Assembly: GCF_010731635.1 (NCBI RefSeq)
Contig: NZ_AP022583.1
Coordinates: 310,001 to 374,000 of the forward strand
Direction: 5' to 3'
DNA length: 64,000 bases
Source of the DNA: Mycobacterium noviomagense
GTDB lineage: Bacteria > Actinomycetota > Actinomycetes > Mycobacteriales > Mycobacteriaceae
The notes beneath the pieces are model-generated. The model ran no database searches. It saw nothing but the letters and a program-made list of their open reading frames with translations, and had not been told where the DNA came from. Every line of letters starts with the position of its first letter. Position 1 is the first letter of the stretch. A program made the position numbers and the translations under genes. Below, in pieces: positions 8,715 through 17,468 of this stretch.

Positions 8715-9434
8715 GTGAGAACTGCATTGGTCACCGGTGGCAGTGGTGGAATCGGCAAGGCGTGCGGACGAAAGCTGTGCGAGCTCGGCTATGACGTGGT
8801 GCTGTGCGCGCGCCGCGAGGAGCCGCTGCGGGCGGCGGCCGAGGAGATCGGCGCCCGCTATATCGTGGCCGACGCGTCGGATCCGGTCGGATTCTCCGGC
8901 GCGGTAGGCGGATTCGAGACCATCGATCTCGTCGTCCACGCGGCGGGGATGCTGGGTGGAACGTACGCGCGCAAGCAGACATTCGAGCAGTGGCAGGAAA
9001 TCATGTCCGCCAACCTCGACTCGTGCTTCGTGGTGACGTCCGCGGTCTTGCCCCGGATGCGGGCGGGCTCGCGGCTGGTATTCGTCTCCTCCTCGGCGGC
9101 ACACGAGCCGATGATGGCCCGAACCGCCTACTCGGCATCCAAGGCCGGCATGAACGCGTTCGCCCGGGCGCTGGCGCTGGAAGTGGACCGTGACGGTATC
9201 GCCGTCCACATCGTGACGCCAGGACCGGTGGAAACCGAGATGCTGCAAGACGTTCCGTTCGAGATGCACGCGATCCAGGTCGCCGATGTCGCCGACGCCG
9301 TCGCGTGGCTCGACACGGTCGACCCGTCGGTGGACCTGCCGGAGATCCGGATGCACGCGGTGCGCCGAGGCCCCTTCGCTCGTCCTCCGATCGTGCCGAC
9401 CGAGGCTCGTCGACGGGCCGCCCAGCGACGATGA
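8715..9434 (+). CDS. Short-chain dehydrogenase/reductase (SDR)
   Basis: NAD(P)-dependent alcohol/ketone oxidoreductase of 239 aa. The cofactor loop TGGSGGIG is at the N-terminus and the catalytic YSASK follows a serine strand (VSSSAAH). The GTG at 8715 was chosen because GAGG lies 5-8 bp upstream; an ATG at 8688 is an alternative. It is downstream of the GntR gene and probably in its transcript. The substrate is unknown. The C-terminus carries a basic tail, unusual but not diagnostic. Confidence 0.88.
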   Translation: MRTALVTGGSGGIGKACGRKLCELGYDVVLCARREEPLRAAAEEIGARYIVADASDPVGFSGAVGGFETIDLVVHAAGMLGGTYARKQTFEQWQEIMSANLDSCFVVTSAVLPRMRAGSRLVFVSSSAAHEPMMARTAYSASKAGMNAFARALALEVDRDGIAVHIVTPGPVETEMLQDVPFEMHAIQVADVADAVAWLDTVDPSVDLPEIRMHAVRRGPFARPPIVPTEARRRAAQRR

Positions 9435-9444
9435 CGCTTACCGC

Positions 9445-9867
9445 TTAGCTCAACTCCTGGATGCGGATCATGTTGCCGGCGGGATCCCGCAGCGCACAGT
9501 CACGGACACCGTAAGGCTGCTCCGTCGGCTCTTGGACGATCTCGACTCGTCCGTCTTGTACGCCGGCCTGCAGCCGCTCGAAGGTGCCGTCGAGGTCCTT
9601 GGTTGCCAGCACGATCATGCCGTAGGTGCCTTTGGCCATCATCTCGCCGACGACTCGGCGCTCCTCATCGGTTAGGCCCGGCGTAGCGGCCGGCGGGTAC
9701 AGGACGACGGATGTGTCAGGCTGATTGGGCGGGCCGATCGTAATCCAGCGCATCTTTCCGTTTCCGACATCGAGGCGCACCTCGAAGCCGAGAATGTCGC
9801 GGTAAAACGCCAGCGAGGCCTCGGGGTCGTCGTGCGGCAGCATGCTCGAGTGAATGGTGATGTCCAT
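9445..9867 (-). CDS. VOC-family (glyoxalase-fold) protein
   Basis: 140-aa vicinal-oxygen-chelate protein. It begins MDITIHSSML and shows the family pattern of a beta-alpha-beta repeat ending in DPAGNMIRIQE, where the terminal Glu is a usual metal ligand. Similar proteins are often annotated as glyoxalase or bleomycin-resistance-like. The ATG at 9867 lies only a few bases after the restored stop of the AraC-family gene (tca at 9873-9875), so the two form an operon. A VOC protein paired with an AraC regulator is a common arrangement; the actual substrate is unknown. Confidence 0.85.
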   Translation of the reverse strand: MDITIHSSMLPHDDPEASLAFYRDILGFEVRLDVGNGKMRWITIGPPNQPDTSVVLYPPAATPGLTDEERRVVGEMMAKGTYGMIVLATKDLDGTFERLQAGVQDGRVEIVQEPTEQPYGVRDCALRDPAGNMIRIQELS

Positions 9868-9872
9868 GACGC

Positions 9873-10330
9873 TCACGCTAGATGCAGCTCGACTGCGGGC
9901 GCTTCTCGATTCCTGATCGGTTTTGTCACCTGTTTTTCCACACACGACGGCATCCCAGCCGTGACGTGAGCCGTCCGTTGCCGATACACGCTGGGCGGTA
10001 TCCCGACCAGCTCGGTAAACCGCGTGCTGAACGTGCCCAGCGACGAGCAGCCGACCGCGAAACAAACCTTGGTGACGCTCAGATCCCCCGCCGCAGCAGC
10101 GCCATCGCGCGCTCGATGCGCCGCGTCATCAGGTATGAGTACGGCGACTCGCCGTAGGCGAGCCGGAAATCGCGAGACAGGTGCCCGGCCGACATGTTCA
10201 CGCCACGCGCGAGCGCCTCGACGTCAAGCGGCTGCGCGTACTCCCGGTCGATCCGGTCGCGGACACGGCGCAGCCGCGCAAGGTCGCGCAGACGCTGCTC
10301 CTCGGCGGCTTTTCCATTCACACGCGGCAT
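9873..10330 (-). pseudogene. AraC-family regulator, frameshifted
   Basis: From the ATG at 10330 the frame encodes an AraC/XylS DNA-binding domain (LARGVNMSAGHLSRDFRLAY, then YLMTRRIERAMALLRRG) but stops at 10079 after 83 codons. Adding one base in the run of five C at about 10084-10088 restores the family sequence (GDLSVTKVCFAVGCSS, then FTELVGIPPSVYRQR) to a stop at 9873-9875. The second helix-turn-helix is thus lost in the gene as written. Either the gene is a recent pseudogene or this is a homopolymer sequencing error. It would have been a short, ligand-domain-free AraC protein controlling the downstream VOC gene. Confidence 0.8.
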
Positions 10331-10397
10331 CTTAAGCGGCGCGGGCGAGGACCAGCGGCGTGCTATCACACAGATTGACGCCTGCATCGCTAGTTTA

Positions 10398-10415
10398 CTA
10401 TTTTTATGATGTTAG
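10398..10415. promoter_or_regulatory. AT-rich 18-bp motif, copy B
   Basis: CTATTTTTATGATGTTAG, matching copy A at 15 of 18 positions. It ends 7 bp before the start of the first acyl-CoA dehydrogenase and contains TATGAT, which could be a -10 box. If so, transcription would start close to the ATG and a bound protein would block it. Confidence 0.5.
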
Positions 10416-10422
10416 GGGTCTC

Positions 10423-11490
10423 ATGGATGTCGGGCTGACTTCACAGCAACTCGCGCTGCGCGACAGCGTGCGCGACGTTCTGCATACCGAGTGCCCGCCC
10501 GATGTCGCCCGGCAGGCGATGACCGATCCGGAACACTGGCGCGCGCTGTGGAAGACGGTCGTCGATCTCGGCTGGACCGAGCTGGCCGCGCCCGACGGGG
10601 AATTCGGCTTCATGGACTGCGTCGTGGTGCTGGAGGAATGCGGCGCCGCGATCGCACCGATTCCATTGCTGAGCAGCGTCGGTCTCGCAGCGGGCGTCTT
10701 GCGGTCGAGCGGTCCGGCAGGCGAGCCGTCACTGGTCGATATCGGCGGCGGCGTCGTGGCCACGCTCGCGGTCCATCCGCCGCGGCAACGGCTGCCCGGC
10801 GTGCCGATGACACTGCAGGACGGGCGGCTGCGCGGACGTGCCGTTGCGGTTCCAGACCTTTCCCGCGCCGAGTTGATCGTCACTTTGGCCAGCGCGGACG
10901 ACAGCGTGGTGGCAGCGGTCGCGCGCGGTGGCGACGGCATCAGTATTCAGCCGGCCGACTGCACCGATCCCACGCAACCACTGGCCGATGTCGAGATCGA
11001 CACCGAGCCGCTCATCACCGCCCCGGTCGACGTCGAATCTGCCTTGGCGCCAGCGATGCTCGCTGCGGCCGCCGACCTCGTCGGCGTGGCCAGCGCCGCC
11101 CTGGCCCGCTCCGTCGAGCATGCGAAGTCGCGACAGCAGTTCGGCAAACCGATCGGCGCCTTTCAAGGCGTCAAGCACGCATTGGCCGACAACTACGTCA
11201 GCGTGGAGCGGGCCCGCAGCCTGACCTATGCGGCGGCCGCCCGCCTCGACGATCCAGCGACCACAGCCGCCGATGGCTGGACGGCCGCGGCGCTGGCCAA
11301 GGCGGCCGCCGACGACGCGGCAATCGGCTGTGCGCGCACCGCGGTTCAGGTGCACGGCGCGATCGCCCAAACCTGGGAGCACGACATCCATCTCTACCTA
11401 CGGCACGCGTGGCAGCGCGCGGCGACCCTGGGTGACAGCCGCGCCCTCTACCACGCCGTCGGGCGCCAATTCGACGGGGGCACAACGTGA
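10423..11490 (+). CDS. Acyl-CoA dehydrogenase, small partner type
   Basis: FAD-linked acyl-CoA dehydrogenase family member of 355 aa. Typical C-terminal segments are SRQQFGKPIGAFQGVKHALA and TAVQVHGAIAQTWEHD. The start at ATG 10423 has AGGGG just upstream. It is the first of four consecutive dehydrogenase genes with overlapping start/stop codons. In mycobacterial sterol degradation such unequal FadE proteins pair as alpha2beta2 heterotetramers (for example ChsE1-ChsE2), with FAD in one subunit type. The same arrangement is likely here, with the 391-aa protein that follows as partner. Confidence 0.88.
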   Translation: MDVGLTSQQLALRDSVRDVLHTECPPDVARQAMTDPEHWRALWKTVVDLGWTELAAPDGEFGFMDCVVVLEECGAAIAPIPLLSSVGLAAGVLRSSGPAGEPSLVDIGGGVVATLAVHPPRQRLPGVPMTLQDGRLRGRAVAVPDLSRAELIVTLASADDSVVAAVARGGDGISIQPADCTDPTQPLADVEIDTEPLITAPVDVESALAPAMLAAAADLVGVASAALARSVEHAKSRQQFGKPIGAFQGVKHALADNYVSVERARSLTYAAAARLDDPATTAADGWTAAALAKAAADDAAIGCARTAVQVHGAIAQTWEHDIHLYLRHAWQRAATLGDSRALYHAVGRQFDGGTT

Positions 11491-12662
11491 CTACGACTGA
11501 AACGCCGGAAGTGGTCGCCGAGTTCGCCGCCTGGCTGACCGAGTTCTTGCCGCGCGACTACCGCGAGCGGTATAGCGAATACCGTTGGGATCTCACGCTG
11601 CGGCGCGACTATCAGCGCGCGGCGTTCGAGGCCGGCTGGCTCCAGCCGACGTGGCCGCGCGAGCACGGTGGGCGGTCGCTCGATTTGCGGGCGGCGATGG
11701 AGATTCGGATCGAAGCGGCGATGCGTTCGGCACCCAAACTGCCCAACATCGCCGGCCCTAATGTCGCTGCACCGGCGATCCGCCAGTTCGGCACACCCGA
11801 GCAGATCGATCGTCTGCTGGTGCCGCTGCTGCGTGGCGACGAGTGGTGGGCATTGGGAATGTCGGAGCCCGAAGCTGGTTCGGACTTCGCCGGCTTGCGC
11901 ACCCGCGCCGAGCGTGACGGTGACGTGTTTCGGGTCAACGGCCGCAAGATCTGGACCACGCAGGCACATCTGTCGCGGTGGTGCACGCTGTATGCCCGCA
12001 CTAACCCGGCCGCACCGAAACACCGTGGTATCTCGTGTCTGATCCTCGACCTCCAGTCACCGGGGGTAAGCATTAACCCGATTCGGATGGCGTCGATTTC
12101 CGACGAGACGTTCTGCGAGATGTTCCTCGACGACGTCGAGGTGCCGGTGGGCAATCTCTTGGGGCCGCTGGACGGCGGCTGGAACGTCGCGTTGGCGTCG
12201 CTGCACCACGAACGCCAGATGATCTGGATCATGAACTGGGTAGAAATCCAGCGCGGGCTGGCCTCGATACGCCAACTCCGCGAGCGTGCGTGTCTGTACG
12301 CCGACACGCCGGGGACCGCTGTACAAACACGCACACTCGCGCCGGAAGGTGAGGACATCTACTCTGAGCTCGGCTCGCTGCTCGCCGACGCCGAAGCGCT
12401 GCGGGCCACCGGGTACCGGGCACTGAACAACGAACTCGCCGGCCGCCCCAGCCCGGAGGCGGACATCCTCAAGCTGCTGGGATCGGTCACATTGCAACGG
12501 GTTTGGGAGCTCAGCTCGACCGCCGCGGGCCCACAATCGAGTGCTGATCCGGACCTTCTGTTCGAGCGTCAGGACGCGCTGGCCGCGACCATCTACGGCG
12601 GCACTTCCGAGATCCAGCGCAATATCATCGGCGAGCGGCTGCTCGGACTGCCGAAGGGATGA
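11487..12662 (+). CDS. Acyl-CoA dehydrogenase (large partner type)
   Basis: 391 aa. It has the substrate and FAD segments MSEPEAGSDFAGLRTRAE and VNGRKIWTTQAHLSRW, and ends with YGGTSEIQRNIIGERLLGLP. The residue before GT in the C-terminal motif is Gly, not the Glu used as base in MCAD-type enzymes, so the base must lie elsewhere. The GTG start overlaps the upstream stop by 4 bp, so translation is coupled. It is probably the FAD-binding partner of the 355-aa protein encoded before it, acting on an alkyl- or ring-acyl-CoA. Confidence 0.9.
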   Translation: MTTTETPEVVAEFAAWLTEFLPRDYRERYSEYRWDLTLRRDYQRAAFEAGWLQPTWPREHGGRSLDLRAAMEIRIEAAMRSAPKLPNIAGPNVAAPAIRQFGTPEQIDRLLVPLLRGDEWWALGMSEPEAGSDFAGLRTRAERDGDVFRVNGRKIWTTQAHLSRWCTLYARTNPAAPKHRGISCLILDLQSPGVSINPIRMASISDETFCEMFLDDVEVPVGNLLGPLDGGWNVALASLHHERQMIWIMNWVEIQRGLASIRQLRERACLYADTPGTAVQTRTLAPEGEDIYSELGSLLADAEALRATGYRALNNELAGRPSPEADILKLLGSVTLQRVWELSSTAAGPQSSADPDLLFERQDALAATIYGGTSEIQRNIIGERLLGLPKG

Positions 12663-13816
12663 CGACGATGGACTACGACCTCGGGGCCGACGCCGGCGAA
12701 CTCCGAAAGCGCTTGCGGCACCTGATCGCCACCCACATTCCCGAAGGCTTCCTTGGCGCCTGCACCGACGACCCGCAAGACCTAGCCACCACCGAGTCCT
12801 TCTGCAAACTCCTGGCGTCCGAAGGCCTGCTTGCTCTGGCCTGGCCGAAAGAGCACGGCGGCGGTGGAGGCTCCATCTGGCAGCAGACCGTGCTGCGCGA
12901 AGAAATGTGGGCCCACCATGAACCCCGCGGGGCGCAGTACATGGGAATCAACTGGGTCGGGCCCGCGGTCATGCGTTACGGCACCGACGAGCAGAAGGCC
13001 CGCCACCTGTCGGCGATCGCTGCCGGCGAAGTGATTTGGTGCCAAGGGTTTTCCGAACCGGAAGCCGGAACCGATCTCGCATCGCTGCGCACCCGTGCGG
13101 TGCCCGACGGTGACGGTTGGCGCATCACTGGTCAAAAGGTGTGGACGTCGTATGCGCAGATGGCTTCGTGGTGTGTGCTGGCCGCGTGCACCGACCCCGA
13201 CGCGGCGAAGTCGCGGCGGCTCACGCTTTTTCTCGTTCCCATGGACCGGCCCGGCATCACGGTCCGACCGATCCGATCGATGCTGGGTCCGCATCACCTC
13301 AACGAGATGTTCCTCGACGACGTGCAGGCGTTTCCCGGCGACGTCCTCGGCGAGGTGGGCGACGGCTGGCGGGTGATGCGGGAAGCGCTGGCGTTCGAGC
13401 GCGTCGGCATTGCCCGGTACGCGCGATGTGAGTCACTGCTGGCCCGGATGCGCATCGAACTGGGCGACGACTGGGACGCCTTACCCGAAACACTGCGCAG
13501 CCGCTGGGTGAAGGCCTTGGTAGACCTGCGGGTTGCCCGGCTGCTGGCCTACCGAGCGGTGTCGCTGCAGGACGACCCGTCGGCGGGCGCGGCAGCCAGC
13601 GCGGCCCGCATCGCGACCACCACCTGCGACCAGCAGGTCGCCGAGTTGCTGTTCGATGTGCTAGGTCCGGTTGCGCTAGACAGCGGCTACTCGGCACCGC
13701 TGCACGGGGCGGTCGAAGACCACTGGCGCTACGCGCAAGCCGCCACCGTGGCGTCGGGAACCATCGAAGTGCAGAAAATGCTGGTGGCACGCGACGTCTT
13801 GGGGGCGCACCGGTGA
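12659..13816 (+). CDS. Acyl-CoA dehydrogenase
   Basis: 385 aa. The FAD/substrate segment is GFSEPEAGTDLASLRTRA, followed by ITGQKVWTSYAQMASW, and the C-terminus has VASGTIEVQKMLVARDVLG. The start overlaps the previous stop (ATGA). A second in-frame ATG at 12668 is possible. It is third in the dehydrogenase run and the likely full-size partner of the 312-aa protein that follows. The substrate is unknown; membership in the operon with a FadD-like ligase suggests a CoA ester made by that enzyme. Confidence 0.9.
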   Translation: MTTMDYDLGADAGELRKRLRHLIATHIPEGFLGACTDDPQDLATTESFCKLLASEGLLALAWPKEHGGGGGSIWQQTVLREEMWAHHEPRGAQYMGINWVGPAVMRYGTDEQKARHLSAIAAGEVIWCQGFSEPEAGTDLASLRTRAVPDGDGWRITGQKVWTSYAQMASWCVLAACTDPDAAKSRRLTLFLVPMDRPGITVRPIRSMLGPHHLNEMFLDDVQAFPGDVLGEVGDGWRVMREALAFERVGIARYARCESLLARMRIELGDDWDALPETLRSRWVKALVDLRVARLLAYRAVSLQDDPSAGAAASAARIATTTCDQQVAELLFDVLGPVALDSGYSAPLHGAVEDHWRYAQAATVASGTIEVQKMLVARDVLGAHR

Positions 13817-14751
13817 ATACCGCTCTACCAGAAGACATTTCCGAGTTCGCCACCGTCGCGGCCAAGCGGTTGGCCCGACTCGGCGGACCGCAGGCGGCCT
13901 TGCTGGCCGAGAGCGACGACGATGTCCGCCGGCAGGCTCGGCGCGCGCTGCTCGACCTCGGCGCGTTCGAGCTCGATGTCCGCTCGTCAGCGGACGATCT
14001 ACTCGCCGCCGCGGTGCTGTGCCGGGCCGCCGGTGCCAACGCACTCCCCTATCCGCTTGTCGAGGAGCTGCTTTCGATCGATGGCGCCCGGCTGGCTCTG
14101 GTCAATCCCACCGCACCCCGCATCGACCACGGAGACCTACCGGGCGACTGGATCGCCGCCGACCTCGACGGCAATCGGTACCGCCCACAGATGTCATCCC
14201 GGACGAACGCCAAGCTGGGGCCGTTTCTGGTGCCGGCCATCCTGAGTGCACCCGACGGGACGATCCCGCCCGGCGACATCGATATCCACCTGATGCTGGG
14301 CTCGTGGCGGATTCTGGGCGCGGTGCAGCGGTCACTGCAGATCGTCACCGAGCACGTCAACAGCCGCATACAGTTCGGCAAGCCGCTGGCGGACTTCCAG
14401 GCCGTCCGGTTCGCCGTCGCCGACGCGGCAGTCGCGGTACGTGGGCTCGAAGAACTCGCCAAGTACACGGTGTGGCGATCGGAATCCACAGCGCCACAAT
14501 CCTATTCGGCCGATACGCTGGTTCTCCGACTCAAAGCCGTCGAAACCGCCCGTCAAGTTTTGCGAACATCGCACCAATTGCTCGGCGCACTGGGTTTCTG
14601 CGACGAGTCGGACGTCAGCGTCATCGACCGACACACCCAGCCACTGATCCGGCTGCCCGCCAGCGCCGAGGAGCTCGCCTTACGCCTGATACCGGGCGTG
14701 CGCGACGGAGAACTGGAAACACTGTTCAGCCAATCGGTGACCACGGCATGA
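13813..14751 (+). CDS. Acyl-CoA dehydrogenase, short partner type
   Basis: 312 aa, shorter than the usual 380, with a reduced N-terminal domain. Recognisable family segments are NSRIQFGKPLADFQAVRFA and TSHQLLGALGFCDESD. The family's glycine-rich FAD loop is not evident, so it may rely on the 385-aa neighbour for cofactor binding, as in heteromeric FadE pairs. The GTG start overlaps the previous stop by 4 bp and its own stop overlaps the ligase start by 4 bp, so five genes from 10423 to 16250 are translationally linked. Confidence 0.85.
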   Translation: MNTALPEDISEFATVAAKRLARLGGPQAALLAESDDDVRRQARRALLDLGAFELDVRSSADDLLAAAVLCRAAGANALPYPLVEELLSIDGARLALVNPTAPRIDHGDLPGDWIAADLDGNRYRPQMSSRTNAKLGPFLVPAILSAPDGTIPPGDIDIHLMLGSWRILGAVQRSLQIVTEHVNSRIQFGKPLADFQAVRFAVADAAVAVRGLEELAKYTVWRSESTAPQSYSADTLVLRLKAVETARQVLRTSHQLLGALGFCDESDVSVIDRHTQPLIRLPASAEELALRLIPGVRDGELETLFSQSVTTA

Positions 14752-16250
14752 GCGTCGGGCCCATCGCCGCCGGGGTGGCCCCCGGTCAGGCAGACGGCGG
14801 AATACCTTTCGGGACCAGGCTTCAGCAGCTCGCGGAGCAACTCGGCGACGAGCGAGCTGTGGTCACGCTGGCGCCCGACGGCAGCGCACACAGCCTGACC
14901 TTCGCTGAACTCGATGCTCGCGCCAATCAATGGGGCCGCGCACTGGCCGCGGCTGGCGCGGAGGTCGGTGCGCTTGTGGCGCTTGCTATTCCGAACTGCG
15001 AGCATCTGGTTTTGGCCGCGCTTGGATGCTGGAAGATCGGCGCTGTTCCTGTTCCGATGCGCTGGGATCTGCCTGACTGGGAGCGCTCCCGGGTGCTCAA
15101 GGTGATCGACCCGGTCGTCGTCCTCGACGACGAGCATCGCTCGGCGCTGGCATCGCGGGCGGCCCAAGAGCCCGCCAGCCCGCTACCGGACGCGCTGTCC
15201 CCCATGGTCAACGGGATCTGCAGCAGCGGCTCCACCGGCCTGCCCAAAGTGATCCTCAACCTGGCGCAGGCGCTGTGGACACCCGAACACAGCGTCCCTT
15301 TCATGGCGCACTGGATGCCGGTGCCACAACCCCAGACGATTCTGGTGCCGGGGCCGATGTATCACACCAACGGGTTTGCCCCGCTCAACAACCTGCTGGG
15401 CGGTGACCGATTGGTGGTGCTGGAAAAGTTCGACGCCGCAAGGGTTGTCGATGCGATCGAACGCTACCGGGTCACCAACTTCACCGCCACACCGACCATG
15501 CTCGCGCGGATCGCCGCGCTACCCGACATCCGCCGGCGCGACTTGTCCAGCGTGGCCTGGATTCTGCAGGGTGCCGCGGTGATCCCGCCGGGGCTGCTAC
15601 GCACCTGGTTCGAATTGCTGAGTCCCGAGCAAGTCCTGATGGCCTACGGGATGACGGAGAATCTGGGGCTCACGGTGTTGCGTGGCGACGAATGGCTGGC
15701 GCATCCCGGCAGCGTCGGCCGCGGCTTTCGGGGCACCGAGATTCGGATTCTGGATGAACAGGGCAGAGAGCTTGGCCCCGGCGAGCAGGGTGAAATCTAT
15801 CTGCGCGCACCGATGAGTGCCGGCTACAGCTATCTGGGCGGGGCGCCGCCCCTTCCGTCGACTCCGGACGGATTTCGTTCCGCCGGCGATATCGGCCACG
15901 TGGACGTTGACGGTTACCTCTACATCGCCGACCGCCGCGCCGACATGATCATCACCGGCGGCGCCAACGTCTTTCCGGCGGAAGTGGAGTGTGCACTCGC
16001 CGAACATCCCGATATCGACGACGTCGTGGTCATCGGACTCCCCGACCCAGACTGGGGACGACGCGTCCACGCCGTGGTGCAACCCGCTCCCAGTGCCGCA
16101 AGCCTGACCGAGCAGCAGGTGATCGCCTATGCGAAAAGTCGCCTCGCGCCCTACAAGGTCCCGAAAACGGTCGAGTTCGTCGAGCAGATCCCCCGCACAG
16201 CGGCAACCAAGATCAACCGCTCGGCGATGGTCCGGGAGCGCGGCGGATAG
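14748..16250 (+). CDS. Acyl-CoA synthetase (AMP-forming)
   Basis: 500-aa AMP-dependent ligase. The P-loop is SSGSTGLPKVI, the adenylate motif MAYGMTEN, the hinge DRRADMIITGGANVFPAEVE, and the C-terminal catalytic Lys lies in ATKINRSAM. The start at 14748 overlaps the stop of the preceding dehydrogenase gene (ATGA); the long open stretch upstream in this frame is antisense-like and not coding. It is last in the operon from 10423, and likely makes the CoA ester that the dehydrogenases oxidise, or a related downstream acid. Confidence 0.92.
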   Translation: MSVGPIAAGVAPGQADGGIPFGTRLQQLAEQLGDERAVVTLAPDGSAHSLTFAELDARANQWGRALAAAGAEVGALVALAIPNCEHLVLAALGCWKIGAVPVPMRWDLPDWERSRVLKVIDPVVVLDDEHRSALASRAAQEPASPLPDALSPMVNGICSSGSTGLPKVILNLAQALWTPEHSVPFMAHWMPVPQPQTILVPGPMYHTNGFAPLNNLLGGDRLVVLEKFDAARVVDAIERYRVTNFTATPTMLARIAALPDIRRRDLSSVAWILQGAAVIPPGLLRTWFELLSPEQVLMAYGMTENLGLTVLRGDEWLAHPGSVGRGFRGTEIRILDEQGRELGPGEQGEIYLRAPMSAGYSYLGGAPPLPSTPDGFRSAGDIGHVDVDGYLYIADRRADMIITGGANVFPAEVECALAEHPDIDDVVVIGLPDPDWGRRVHAVVQPAPSAASLTEQQVIAYAKSRLAPYKVPKTVEFVEQIPRTAATKINRSAMVRERGG

Positions 16251-16301
16251 TTCCCGCTTTCCTTGATCCCGGCATTCAGGTGCGCCAAAACGGTGACCAC
16301 G

Positions 16302-16318
16302 CGGTAACCTCATTCTCA
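16302..16318. promoter_or_regulatory. Imperfect copy of the TetR-hotdog palindrome
   Basis: The sequence at this position matches the 17-bp palindrome at 17408-17424 in 13 of 17 bases (shared GGTAAC and TCATT). It lies 41 bp upstream of the TetR-hotdog start, so autoregulation is plausible. Confidence 0.4.
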
Positions 16319-16358
16319 AAGCGCTCTCACGTGCGGACCACAATGAGGAGAAACGCCC

Positions 16359-17372
16359 ATGGCCGCCCCAGACGAGGAAGTCGAAACCACCCGCGGCGAC
16401 CGCTTCATCAAGACAGCGGTCGAGATCCTCGGTGAAACAGGGCGCACCGACTTCACCGTGCAAGAAGTCGTCGCGCGTGCCAAGACGTCGCTGCGCGCCT
16501 TCTACCAGCACTTCAGTAGCAAGGACGAATTGCTGCTCGCACTGTTCGACCGAACCATGGCACAAACGGCGCAGACCTGGCGCGCCGAAATTGCCGGAAT
16601 GGACAGCTGCGCCGCGCTGAAGCTGGTGGTCGACCGCATCAGTGCGCAACCCGAGTCGAGCACCCAGGACAGCCTCAACCGGGCATTGACGCTGTACAAC
16701 CAGCAGCTGGCCGAAACCCGGCCCCGCGACTACGCCCGAGTGGTGTCACCGCTGCACAACCTCATCCGCGACATCGTGGATCGCGGCATCACCGAAGGCA
16801 TATTTCGACCCGGGCTGGACGTCGGAGCCGCTGCCGCGATCGTCATGCAGACCCTGTTGGGTGCGCTTCGGTTGCATTGGCTGGGCGCGGAATTGAACGG
16901 AACCCCGATCGACGCCGGCCAGCTCTACGAGTTCTGCATGCGGGCGCTCGGGGCTGATCAAGGCGACACCGACTCGGTGCCGTCGTCGCTGTCCGAGCTG
17001 TTCGCCCAGGTCGGTTTGCGGGATGCCGCTCACCACGAGGACGCCGTGGAGATACCGGTCAGCCCGTCGGTGGTCAACACCTCCGGTGCGTTGCAGGGCG
17101 GCCTGATCGCCACGCTGGCCGACGTGGCCGGAGGACAGCTCGGGCTCCGCTATCTGCCGGCGGGCGCCGGCCTGACCACCGCTGACCTCTTCGTCCGCTA
17201 TCTGCGACCGATCCGGGAGGGGTTTGCTCGGGCGGTTCCCCGGGTGCTTCGGGCCGGCCGGCGCTCCGTCGTCGCGCAGGTCGACATCTTCCGCAGCGTC
17301 GACGACGAACTCGCCGCCACCGCCACTGTGAACTTCGCCGTTGTCGAACGCGACGGCGAGGAGCCGCGCTGA
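16359..17372 (+). CDS. TetR regulator fused to a PaaI-like hotdog thioesterase domain
   Basis: 337 aa in one uninterrupted frame. Residues 16-62 form a TetR helix-turn-helix (TVQEVVARAKTSLRAFYQHF) and about 80-200 a helical ligand domain. Residues about 208-335 are a hotdog fold of the PaaI type: N240, then QGG at 246-248 and D255, spaced as the HGG...D of E. coli PaaI, with His replaced by Gln. The thioesterase domain could sense or destroy an acyl-CoA inducer. The gene is followed by an amidohydrolase, with a perfect 12-base-arm palindrome between them. It is a candidate regulator of 17469-19589. Confidence 0.85.
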   Translation: MAAPDEEVETTRGDRFIKTAVEILGETGRTDFTVQEVVARAKTSLRAFYQHFSSKDELLLALFDRTMAQTAQTWRAEIAGMDSCAALKLVVDRISAQPESSTQDSLNRALTLYNQQLAETRPRDYARVVSPLHNLIRDIVDRGITEGIFRPGLDVGAAAAIVMQTLLGALRLHWLGAELNGTPIDAGQLYEFCMRALGADQGDTDSVPSSLSELFAQVGLRDAAHHEDAVEIPVSPSVVNTSGALQGGLIATLADVAGGQLGLRYLPAGAGLTTADLFVRYLRPIREGFARAVPRVLRAGRRSVVAQVDIFRSVDDELAATATVNFAVVERDGEEPR

Positions 17373-17407
17373 AAATCCGGGGGCCTATTACGTCCTGCCA
17401 CTTATGG

Positions 17408-17424
17408 TGGTAACGTCATTACCA
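17408..17424. promoter_or_regulatory. 17-bp palindrome upstream of amidohydrolase (candidate TetR operator)
   Basis: TGGTAACGTCATTACCA: arms TGGTAA and TTACCA separated by 5 bp. It lies 45 bp upstream of the amidohydrolase start and just after the TetR-hotdog gene. TetR proteins bind such short palindromes. A degenerate copy precedes the TetR-hotdog gene itself. Confidence 0.55.
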
Positions 17425-17468
17425 GACGTGCAGACTAATCAGCTAAGACCTCGACAAAGGAGATCGCC

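Noticed and set aside
14019..14747. Upstream extension of the ligase at 14748
   Set aside because: This stretch is an out-of-frame reading of the 312-aa dehydrogenase gene; the ligase starts at the overlapping ATG at 14748.
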